A stretch of 13,078 nt of DNA from Bacteroidales bacterium (GTDB taxonomy: Bacteria > Bacteroidota > Bacteroidia > Bacteroidales > Muribaculaceae): contig SFER01000044.1 in NCBI GenBank assembly GCA_004557195.1, forward strand, positions 1-13,078, written 5' to 3'. The position numbers and the translations under genes were made by a program. Positions 6,868 through 12,976 of this stretch are shown here, piece after piece. The notes beneath the pieces are model-generated. The model was not told where the DNA came from. It searched no databases and saw nothing but the letters and a program-made list of their open reading frames with translations. Position 1 is the stretch's first letter. Every line of letters begins with the position of its first letter.

Positions 6868-7248
6868 ATGGCAGTAAGAATTGTCGGGGTGGACATACCC
6901 CAAAACAAAAGAGGTGAAATTGCCTTGACCTACATTTTCGGTATCGGCCGCAGCGCAGCACAGACTATCCTCGATAAAGCCGGCGTTGATCGCAACATCA
7001 AAGTCCAAGACTGGACCGACGATCAAGCCGCTAAAGTCCGTGAAGTTATCGGCGCCGACTACAAGGTCGAAGGTGACCTCCGTAGCGAAATCCAACTCAA
7101 CATCAAACGTCTCATGGACATCGGTTGCTACCGTGGCATCCGCCACCGTCTCGGCCTCCCTGTTCGTGGTCAAAGCACTAAAAACAACGCCCGCACTCGC
7201 AAGGGCCGCAAGAAAACAGTTGCTAACAAAAAGAAAGCTACTAAATAA
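6868..7248 (+). CDS. rpsM: 30S ribosomal protein uS13 (S13)
   Basis: This 126-residue basic protein opens MAVRIVGVDIPQNKRGEIAL and then shows the helix-hairpin-helix turn IFGIGRSAAQTIL (23-35). It has RGIRHRLGLPVRGQ (89-102) and a Lys/Arg-rich C-terminal tail that reaches toward the P-site tRNA. uS13 forms head-to-50S bridges. It is the first gene after a promoter-like element, so it may begin the alpha sub-operon. Nine bases lead to rpsK. Confidence 0.98.
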   Translation: MAVRIVGVDIPQNKRGEIALTYIFGIGRSAAQTILDKAGVDRNIKVQDWTDDQAAKVREVIGADYKVEGDLRSEIQLNIKRLMDIGCYRGIRHRLGLPVRGQSTKNNARTRKGRKKTVANKKKATK

Positions 7249-7257
7249 TATTAAAGT

Positions 7258-7647
7258 ATGGCAAAAAAGACAGTCGCAGCTAAGAAGAGAAATGTCAAAG
7301 TTGATGCCGCCGGCCAACTCCACGTTCATTCTTCTTTCAACAACATCATTGTATGCCTCGCTAACTCTGAAGGTCAAGTCATCTCCTGGTCAAGCGCCGG
7401 TAAAATGGGATTCCGCGGTTCTAAAAAGAACACTCCCTACGCCGCTCAAATGGCTGCCCAGGACTGCGCCAAGGTCGCTTACGACCTCGGTCTCCGCAAA
7501 GTTAAGGCTTATGTAAAAGGTCCGGGCAACGGCCGCGAATCCGCTATCCGCACCATCCACGGCGCCGGTATCGAAGTAACCGAAATCATCGACGTTACTC
7601 CGCTCCCACACAACGGTTGCCGTCCTCCTAAGAGAAGAAGAGTCTAA
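7258..7647 (+). CDS. rpsK: 30S ribosomal protein uS11 (S11)
   Basis: This 129-residue protein has the uS11 core SFNNIIVCLAN (26-36), SWSSAGKMGFRGSKKNTPYAAQ (43-64) and KVKAYVKGPGNGRESAIR (81-98). It ends with the near-invariant PHNGCRPPKRRRV (117-129). uS11 lies in the 30S platform near the E site. An unusually long 144-base gap follows it, before rpsD. Confidence 0.98.
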   Translation: MAKKTVAAKKRNVKVDAAGQLHVHSSFNNIIVCLANSEGQVISWSSAGKMGFRGSKKNTPYAAQMAAQDCAKVAYDLGLRKVKAYVKGPGNGRESAIRTIHGAGIEVTEIIDVTPLPHNGCRPPKRRRV

Positions 7648-7690
7648 TCTTTAGTCCCCTCATCTCATCTATTATTTTCATTAACGTAAT

Positions 7691-7751
7691 CCACGAAGTG
7701 AATAGATTGCAATTTTAGCAACCCTCTCTGCAATCGCGGCTGCACTTCCGG
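7691..7751 (+). promoter_or_regulatory. Two-tier stem-loop in the rpsK-rpsD gap (candidate uS4 leader RNA)
   Basis: Two nested inverted repeats stack in one structure. GAAGTG (7695-7700) pairs with CACTTC (7743-7748), and inside it GATTGCA (7705-7711) pairs with TGCAATC (7729-7735). The internal loop is AATA on one side and GCGGCTG on the other, and the apical loop is 17 bases. CC (7691-7692) can close the base with GG (7750-7751). A competing hairpin, TTGC (7707-7710) with GCAA (7718-7721), overlaps the inner stem, so two exclusive folds are possible. The structure ends 40 bases before the rpsD ATG. No TAnnTTTG promoter and no T-run terminator is seen in the gap. Regulatory function is inference. 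Confidence 0.5.
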
Positions 7752-7791
7752 ATTATAAAAACTTTAATTATTAATAAAAAGCAAAAAACAA

Positions 7792-8400
7792 ATGGCTCGA
7801 TATACCGGTCCTAAATCAAAAATCGCTCGCAAATTCGGCGAAGCTATTTACGGGGAGGATAAGGTTCTCGCTAAAAAGAACTACCCCCCGGGTCAACACG
7901 GTGTAAACAAACGCCGTAAAACTTCTGAGTACGGTACTCAGTTGCGCGAAAAACAAAAGGCTAAATACACCTATGGCGTTTTGGAAAAACAATTCCGCAA
8001 CCTCTTCAAAAAAGCTACTCGCACCAAGGGTGTGAAAGGTGAAGTATTGTTGCAATTGCTCGAAGCTCGCCTCGACAACGTCGTTTATCGTCTTGGTATC
8101 GCTCCAACTCGCGCAGCCGCTCGACAACTCGTCCTCCACCGCCACATCACTGTCGATGGTCAAGTTGTCAACATCCCTTCTTACTCTGTAACTCCCGGCG
8201 AATTTGTTGCCATTCGCGAGAAATCTAAATCACTCGAAGTGATTGCCGACTCTCTCGCCGGCTTCAACCACGCCAAATATCCTTGGATCGAATGGGACGA
8301 ATCCGCTAAAGGTGGTAAAGTGCTTCACACTCCACAACGCGAAGACATCCCCGAGAACATCAAGGAGCAATTAATTGTAGAGTTGTATTCTAAACAATAA
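7792..8400 (+). CDS. rpsD: 30S ribosomal protein uS4 (S4), zinc-free form
   Basis: This 202-residue protein opens MARYTGPKSKIARKFGEAIY and continues with NYPPGQHGVNKRRKTSEYG (30-48). The S4 RNA-binding domain follows from about residue 93 (RLDNVVYRLGIAPTRAAARQ, then HRHITVDGQVVNIPSY). There are no cysteines at all, so the N-terminal zinc site of some uS4 proteins is absent. uS4 is a primary assembly protein of the 30S body and lines the mRNA entry channel. In E. coli and Bacillus uS4 represses its own operon through leader RNA; the structured gap before this gene fits that idea but does not prove it. Confidence 0.98.
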   Translation: MARYTGPKSKIARKFGEAIYGEDKVLAKKNYPPGQHGVNKRRKTSEYGTQLREKQKAKYTYGVLEKQFRNLFKKATRTKGVKGEVLLQLLEARLDNVVYRLGIAPTRAAARQLVLHRHITVDGQVVNIPSYSVTPGEFVAIREKSKSLEVIADSLAGFNHAKYPWIEWDESAKGGKVLHTPQREDIPENIKEQLIVELYSKQ

Positions 8401-8412
8401 TATTTAAAATCC

Positions 8413-9405
8413 ATGGCTATTTTAGCATTTCAAAAACCCGACAAAGTATTAATGTTGGAAGCCGACAACTCATTCGGTAAATTTGAATTCCGTCCCCTCG
8501 AGCCCGGCTACGGTGTTACTATCGGTAACGCCCTCCGCAGAATCCTCCTGTCTTCTCTCGAAGGCTTCGCTATCTGCTCTATCCGAATCGACGGTGTACC
8601 TCACGAATTCTCTACCATCCCGGGTGTCAAGGAAGATGTTACCAACATCATCCTCAATCTCAAAAAAGTGCGCCTCAAACAAGTCGTTGAAGACACCACT
8701 TTTGAGAAGGCCTCCATCAACGTTGGCGGTCAGGACGTATTGAAAGCCGGCGAATTAGCCAAGGTGCTTACCGGTTTCGAGGTCCTCAACCCCGACTTGG
8801 TAATTTGTCATTTGGATCCGTCTGCTAATTTCCAATTGGATTTTGCCGTTAATAAAGGACGCGGATACGTCGTTGCCGATGAAAACCAGAATCCCAACGA
8901 TCCTATCGATGTTATCGCAATCGACTCTATCTACACTCCTATCCTTAACGTTAAATATTTTGTGGAACCCTATCGTGTTGAACAAAAAACCGACTACGAA
9001 AAACTTATTATCGAAGTCACAACCGACGGTTCTATACTTCCTAAAGACGCTCTCAAAGAAGCCGCCAAAATCCTCATCCACCACTTCATGCTATTCTCCG
9101 ACGAGAAAATCGCTATCGAAACTACCGAAACCGAAGGCAATGAAGAATTCGATGAAGAAGTGCTTCACATGCGTCAGCTCCTCAAGACCAAGCTCGTGGA
9201 CATGGACCTCTCTGTCCGTGCTCTCAACTGCTTGAAGAGCGCCGAAGTAGAAACCCTTGGCGAACTCGTTGTGTTCAACAAGACCGATTTATTGAAATTC
9301 CGTAACTTTGGTAAAAAGTCGCTCACCGAGTTGGACGAACTCCTCGCAAGCCTCAACCTCTCTTTCGGAATGGACATCTCTAAATATAAATTAGATAAAG
9401 AGTAA
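8413..9405 (+). CDS. rpoA: DNA-directed RNA polymerase subunit alpha
   Basis: This 330-residue protein has the alpha NTD (about 1-235; dimerisation and assembly of beta and beta'). It includes RPLEPGYGVTIGNALRRILL (27-46) and IRIDGVPHEFSTIPGVKEDV. An acidic linker (about 237-250) leads to the alpha CTD (about 255-320). CTD residues matching the E. coli UP-element contacts are kept: R269, N272, C273, G300, K302 and S303. The CTD should therefore bind A-rich DNA upstream of promoters, which is relevant to the A-tract array near 12754-12809. It sits between rpsD and rplQ, the normal order. Confidence 0.98.
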   Translation: MAILAFQKPDKVLMLEADNSFGKFEFRPLEPGYGVTIGNALRRILLSSLEGFAICSIRIDGVPHEFSTIPGVKEDVTNIILNLKKVRLKQVVEDTTFEKASINVGGQDVLKAGELAKVLTGFEVLNPDLVICHLDPSANFQLDFAVNKGRGYVVADENQNPNDPIDVIAIDSIYTPILNVKYFVEPYRVEQKTDYEKLIIEVTTDGSILPKDALKEAAKILIHHFMLFSDEKIAIETTETEGNEEFDEEVLHMRQLLKTKLVDMDLSVRALNCLKSAEVETLGELVVFNKTDLLKFRNFGKKSLTELDELLASLNLSFGMDISKYKLDKE

Positions 9406-9410
9406 TAACG

Positions 9411-9908
9411 ATGAGACATAATAAAAAATTCAACCACTTAGGTCGCAAAAAGGCTCACCGCGATGCGCTCCTTGCCAACATGACCATCTCTCTTATCCTT
9501 CACAAGAGAATCTTCACTACTTTGGCAAAAGCTAAAGCCCTGAGAATTTATGCCGAACCGCTTATCAACCGCGCCAAGAACGACTCTACTGCCAACCGTC
9601 GTCTTGTCTTCAGCTATCTCCAAAACAAAGAGGCTGTTACTATCCTCTTCCAAGAGATTTCTCAAAAAATCGCCGATCGTCCCGGTGGATACACTCGTAT
9701 CCTCAAAACCGGCAACCGCCTCGGTGATAACGCAAAAACTTGCTTTATCGAGCTCGTTGACTACAACGAAGCTATGCTCAAAGACAAAGCTGCAAAGAAG
9801 ACAACTCGCACTCGCCGTTCTCGCAAGTCTGCTCCCAAAAACGATGCTCCCGCTGTCGAAACTCCGCAAGCAGAAGCACCGCAAGCAGAAACCCCTGCAG
9901 CAGAATAA
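9411..9908 (+). CDS. rplQ: 50S ribosomal protein bL17 (L17) with Ala/Glu/Pro-rich tail
   Basis: The first 125 or so residues are a normal bL17 core: MRHNKKFNHLGRKKAHRDAL, the helix AKALRIYAEPLINRAK, and PGGYTRILKTGNRLGDNA (91-108). About 40 residues extend beyond the 127-residue E. coli protein. First comes a basic stretch (TTRTRRSRKS), then an acidic Pro/Ala/Glu stretch with three five-residue repeats. Tails of this sort are common in Bacteroidetes bL17. bL17 lies near the peptide exit tunnel. This is the last gene of the cluster. Confidence 0.97.
   Translation: MRHNKKFNHLGRKKAHRDALLANMTISLILHKRIFTTLAKAKALRIYAEPLINRAKNDSTANRRLVFSYLQNKEAVTILFQEISQKIADRPGGYTRILKTGNRLGDNAKTCFIELVDYNEAMLKDKAAKKTTRTRRSRKSAPKNDAPAVETPQAEAPQAETPAAE
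9861..9905 (+). repeat. Three 15-base tandem repeats at the end of rplQ
   Basis: Units at 9861-9875, 9876-9890 and 9891-9905 each encode five residues (TPQAE, APQAE, TPAAE). The first two differ at two bases; the third is more diverged. In-frame repeat slippage would lengthen or shorten the bL17 tail without disrupting the core. Confidence 0.8.
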
Positions 9909-9927
9909 TTTCCTCACCCATAGGAAC

Positions 9928-9961
9928 AAAAAAAAAGCACCTCCCCTCGAGGTGCTTTTTT
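9928..9961. terminator. Bidirectional intrinsic terminator between rplQ and the GH13 gene
   Basis: A perfect 13-bp stem, AAAAAAGCACCTC (9931-9943) with GAGGTGCTTTTTT (9949-9961), has a five-base loop. On the plus strand it ends in six Ts, and the A-run 9928-9936 gives nine Ts on the minus strand. It stands 20 bases after rplQ and 22 bases after the end of the convergent minus-strand gene, so it can end both transcripts. Confidence 0.93.
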
Positions 9962-9983
9962 AATGCCCTGTCGCGTCGCGGGG

Positions 9984-11687
9984 CTATTCCGCCACGGCGA
10001 TTATCGCCACGTTGTTGCGGTGCGACGCAAATTTCACACGACCATCTTTCACTGTCCCTTTCTCGCCGGTGTATAGTTCCGTTACCACTGTGCCGTCGGC
10101 AAACTGCCCGCCCACGTTTATCCCGCGCTCCGGGTTGGGTACAACGCAGATTACCACCGTCTCCTTGCCGTCGGTGCGTGCGCATGTGTGATTGTCGATG
10201 GTAATTTGGCGCCCCGAACCAATCACGCGGTGGCTCTGGCGTATCTTCCCGAGTCGCTTGAAGTGCTCATGCACCGCGCTGTCGGCGGTCTCCCAGTTCA
10301 TATCCGAGCGGAATGCTTGGTCGCTATCGACATTCAGCCGCGCATCGCTCAGCCCGCGGCGGCTTTCGTCGCCATAGAAAATCTGCACCGCTCCGGGCGA
10401 CAGCAGAAGACAGGTGGCGCAGTCGATAATGTTGTTCATATCGGTGTCGCGGTGGTATGAATTGTTCAAGTAGCTGAACGGATGCCAGTCGCTGTGGGCG
10501 GCAACGCTGTCGGCATACGCTTGCCAGGTATATACTATCGAATCGAGGTCGCCATGCTTCGGAAGGTAGAAATTCACCATGCTCGAAAACCCAGCGGCGG
10601 CATAATCCGGTTTGTAGTCAATCGAGGCGTAGTCATAGTCGCCTGTCATGTAGAATTTCTCGTCCCAGTCGCTTGCCGGCTCACCTTTGTGGCGTTTGCG
10701 CCATCTTTCGAGGGCGGCATTGCAGGCGTCGCTCATCTCTTTCCATCTATACAGGTGGACATATTCCACGATGTCGCATCTCATCCCGTCTATCCCGAAT
10801 TCTTCCACCCATGATGCTATCCATGCAATGAAATACTCTGCCGGAGCCATATTTTGGTCGTTTCTCAGGTGGCGTGCCGATGGATTCACCCATGCGTCGT
10901 TGCTGCTCCCTTCGGCTTTCCACTTAGCTTTCAAGAATTTGGGAATCTTCACCGCTTCGGTCTTTTCTGTTTTCAGGTCGGGAAGCCCGAATAGAGTCAT
11001 CGTTTCGGGAGCTGTCTCGTTCACCTCCTCTTCGCCCAATCGGAGCCAGTCGCATGTCCACCAACGGTCCCAATCCCGGTTCTCCTTGGTCCAATTCGAG
11101 TAGCTCCATTCCCTGTGATGCTCAGCCGCCTCTGCCTCTGTCATATTCCCTGTAGGGGCGAAGCCATATTGCACCGCATCGAGCAGGGTGGGGTAGCCGG
11201 GATTGTTGATATTCGCGCCGAGCATCACTCTGATGCCTTGCGCGTGAAGGCAATCAACCAGCGCCCTAAATTCCTCCACCGTGCCGTAGTTTTTGTCTAT
11301 TTGGGTGTAGTCGAGCGGGTAGTATCCGTGGTAGCCATAGTGCGGAAAGTCGTTCACATCTCCGCTCCCCGACATCCAGCCGTGAATCTGTTCATACACG
11401 TCGGTCATCCACACCACATCTATTCCCATTTCGGTGAAATACCCATCTTGCGCTTTCTTGAGCATCCCTTTGAAGTCACCGCCATGGAATGTCGCTGCGT
11501 TCATGCGCTCACTTCCATAGTCGTTTTTCCGCCCGTAATTCACATCGTTCGAGGTGTCTCCGTTGCAGAACCGGTCTGTTATCACAAAATACACCGAGGC
11601 ATTGCCCCATGCGAAATCGTCGTTTGTCGAGGCATAGCTACCCCATGCCGCCATCGTCAATGCGATAGCAAGAAACAATTTTTTCAT
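9984..11687 (-). CDS. Secreted MalS-like GH13 alpha-amylase family protein, probably catalytically impaired
   Basis: This 567-residue protein starts with a signal peptide (MKKLFLAIALTMAAWGSYA, likely cut before Ser20), so it is periplasmic or secreted. From residue 30 it tracks E. coli periplasmic amylase MalS: SVYFVITDRFCNGDTSND, TFHGGDFKGM, EQIHGWM, YHGYYPLDY, LFGLPDLKTE, PGAVQIFYGDES and RSDMNW. A beta-rich C-terminal domain follows from about 490. The catalytic regions are eroded. The nucleophile is kept (D305 in GMRCD). Region I reads GANINN instead of DVVMNH. The acid/base Glu is replaced by D350 (TGDYDY instead of TGEAWG). The region IV His-Asp pair is missing (SYLNNSYHRDTD instead of SYLSSHDTR). 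MalS motifs are from memory. Membership of GH13 is secure; activity on starch is doubtful. A glycan-binding or altered-activity role is possible. It follows a DUF1460 amidase gene by 36 bases. Confidence 0.88.
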   Translation of the reverse strand: MKKLFLAIALTMAAWGSYASTNDDFAWGNASVYFVITDRFCNGDTSNDVNYGRKNDYGSERMNAATFHGGDFKGMLKKAQDGYFTEMGIDVVWMTDVYEQIHGWMSGSGDVNDFPHYGYHGYYPLDYTQIDKNYGTVEEFRALVDCLHAQGIRVMLGANINNPGYPTLLDAVQYGFAPTGNMTEAEAAEHHREWSYSNWTKENRDWDRWWTCDWLRLGEEEVNETAPETMTLFGLPDLKTEKTEAVKIPKFLKAKWKAEGSSNDAWVNPSARHLRNDQNMAPAEYFIAWIASWVEEFGIDGMRCDIVEYVHLYRWKEMSDACNAALERWRKRHKGEPASDWDEKFYMTGDYDYASIDYKPDYAAAGFSSMVNFYLPKHGDLDSIVYTWQAYADSVAAHSDWHPFSYLNNSYHRDTDMNNIIDCATCLLLSPGAVQIFYGDESRRGLSDARLNVDSDQAFRSDMNWETADSAVHEHFKRLGKIRQSHRVIGSGRQITIDNHTCARTDGKETVVICVVPNPERGINVGGQFADGTVVTELYTGEKGTVKDGRVKFASHRNNVAIIAVAE

Positions 11688-11723
11688 TTTATCAGATTTT
11701 TAAGTGATACTATGTGTTTATTT

Positions 11724-12584
11724 TCACTCTATAAGTCTGATCACCCTGATTCCGGTGGCGCTTCGCCATCCTGCGAGCATGTCATACAAGGTGTCCTTGT
11801 CGATTATCACCTCGCCTTGCGTCATCGACGCGTGCAGCAGGTGTGGCACTCCGTCAATCATCTTCACAACACCCATGTGCGACACATCGAGCCCCTCGAC
11901 ATTTGTCGTAATTGCTATTATGTCGCCATCGCGCAGCCATTGTGCAACACTTTTGCTTTTGAGAGTCGATTTTTTCAAGATAGGGTAGCGGTGAGAGAAA
12001 AATCCTATTTCAATTCCTCTCACCTTCTCAAATGTGTCGTCATCTTTTAGCGCCTCATATTTGTCGCGGTGGCGGCTCATGAAGTTTAAAGTCTTCACCA
12101 CATAGTAGCATTTGTCATTATCTCCGGTTACCTCTTTCAGATTGCCGCGAGTGGTGTTGTCGATCACCCATGCACTTATATAATGTAGGCGCGAGGCATA
12201 TCCGTCGATTTTGCCCCCTTTATACCTTATATTTTCAAGCATGGAGGCGAAATCGCGCCAGGATCTGCGGTTTGTCATCGTGCAGCGCGACAGTGCGGCA
12301 AGTGTCTCGACAAATGTCGTGCAGTCAAGTTGGTCGATATTTATGCTCAGATATTCCTGTTCTCCCTCGAGGGTGTGTGCCACGTATGGGGTCCCAAGCA
12401 GTTTCTCGGCATAAAATGCAATCAATCCGTTTCCCGATTTAATGCCGCCCTCAAGCCCTTCGGCAAGAAGCGCCTCAATTTTTGTAGTGTCTTTTTCGCA
12501 ATGCATTCTCAAAACTTGAGGAGAATAGGCGCTCACCATCTGTGCGCTCAATGCGATGAGTAGTGTGATAATTATTTTTTTCAT
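11724..12584 (-). CDS. Secreted DUF1460 (NlpC/P60-like) cell-wall amidase
   Basis: This 286-residue protein opens with a signal peptide (MKKIIITLLIALSAQMVSA). Family motifs of DUF1460 are present: KLLGTPYVAHTLE (61-73), the catalytic cysteine in QLDCTTFVETL (C88), the histidine in VSHMGVV (H236) and a second conserved histidine in LLHAS (H251). Between them lies a long insertion typical of the family (about 105-190). Characterised DUF1460 proteins are NlpC/P60-fold amidases reported to split the MurNAc-L-Ala bond of peptidoglycan fragments, suggesting wall turnover or recycling in the periplasm. It is the first gene of a two-gene minus-strand unit with the GH13 protein downstream. A promoter-like pair lies just upstream. 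Active-site residues look intact. Confidence 0.9.
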   Translation of the reverse strand: MKKIIITLLIALSAQMVSAYSPQVLRMHCEKDTTKIEALLAEGLEGGIKSGNGLIAFYAEKLLGTPYVAHTLEGEQEYLSINIDQLDCTTFVETLAALSRCTMTNRRSWRDFASMLENIRYKGGKIDGYASRLHYISAWVIDNTTRGNLKEVTGDNDKCYYVVKTLNFMSRHRDKYEALKDDDTFEKVRGIEIGFFSHRYPILKKSTLKSKSVAQWLRDGDIIAITTNVEGLDVSHMGVVKMIDGVPHLLHASMTQGEVIIDKDTLYDMLAGWRSATGIRVIRLIE

Positions 12585-12606
12585 TGTCGTTACTATTTAT
12601 TTTCTG

Positions 12607-12638
12607 CGAATTTAGTCAATTTAATTGTCTCACGCAAT
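12607..12638 (-). promoter_or_regulatory. Promoter candidate for the DUF1460-GH13 unit
   Basis: On the minus strand ATTG (12638-12635) is followed after 20 bases by TAAATTCG (12614-12607), one mismatch from the Bacteroidetes consensus TAnnTTTG. Transcription would start near 12600, giving a leader of about 15 bases. It is placed as expected for the gene starting at 12584. Confidence 0.45.
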
Positions 12639-12750
12639 TTTTTCTCCTTTCATCTCTACTATTAGGACAATCTCTGCGTGTTATTGAATATTTTCCCGCT
12701 CATTTTGTCTTCCCGAGCCGATTATTTCGCCTTATTTCCCATTAGATTCT

Positions 12751-12809
12751 CGGAAAATCCCGGAAATCGGGCAAAATCGCACAAAAATCGCGAAAAATAT
12801 GTTTAAAAA
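12751..12809 (+). promoter_or_regulatory. Phased A-tract array upstream of promoter P1
   Basis: Six A-tracts (3 to 5 As) start at 12754, 12764, 12773, 12783, 12793 and 12805. Spacing is close to the 10-10.5-base helical repeat except for the last step (12). The units resemble each other (GGAAAATCCC, GGAAATCGGG, CAAAATCGCA, and so on). Such phasing gives intrinsic bending, and A-rich DNA here could act as an UP element for the alpha CTD. Phasing is seen directly; function is inference. Confidence 0.6.
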
Positions 12810-12836
12810 CATGTTTTTGTTTTGCTGTTTAAAAAC
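12801..12836. repeat. GTTTAAAAAC direct repeat around a 14-base palindrome
   Basis: GTTTAAAAAC occurs at 12801-12810 and again at 12827-12836, 26 bases apart. Between and overlapping the first copy is the perfect palindrome AAAAACATGTTTTT (12805-12818). The second copy lies within the spacer of promoter P1, so a protein binding both would cover the -33 element. Confidence 0.6.
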
Positions 12837-12851
12837 TTTGTACTAATTTTG
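12821..12851 (+). promoter_or_regulatory. Promoter P1 (Bacteroidetes consensus)
   Basis: TTTG (12821-12824), then exactly 19 bases, then TAATTTTG (12844-12851). This is a full match to TTTG-N19-TAnnTTTG. The start would be a few bases past 12851. It lies directly after the A-tract array and is probably the upstream promoter of the following RNA operon. Confidence 0.75.
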
Positions 12852-12944
12852 CACCCGGTTTCAGAGGAGACCACCTTGCAAAAGATAAAAACATTGAAAT
12901 TTTGCCTGCGAAAAACGATTTTAATATTAAAGAAAGTTAAATCG

Positions 12945-12976
12945 CTTGCAGGGTTTGAAAAATGTATTTACCTTTG
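12945..12976 (+). promoter_or_regulatory. Promoter P2 (Bacteroidetes consensus)
   Basis: CTTG (12945-12948), 20 bases, then TACCTTTG (12969-12976) followed by CATC. The TACCTTTGCA form is typical of strong Bacteroidetes promoters, including those of rRNA operons. It lies 125 bases downstream of P1; tandem promoters are usual for stable RNA genes. Confidence 0.75.

Noticed and set aside
7648..7690. Possible terminator after rpsK
   Set aside because: No hairpin followed by a T-run is present. The sequence is C/T-rich and unstructured, so read-through into rpsD is more likely.
11115..12050. 311-codon open frame on the plus strand, antisense to the GH13 and DUF1460 genes
   Set aside because: It overlaps two well-supported minus-strand genes with signal peptides and family motifs, and crosses their junction. 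Its product shows no recognisable domain and is unusually rich in His and Cys, as expected from a reversed coding strand.
12876..12905. Inverted repeat GCAAAA / TTTTGC between P1 and P2
   Set aside because: Only six weak pairs around a loop of about 16 bases in A/T-rich DNA; expected by chance.
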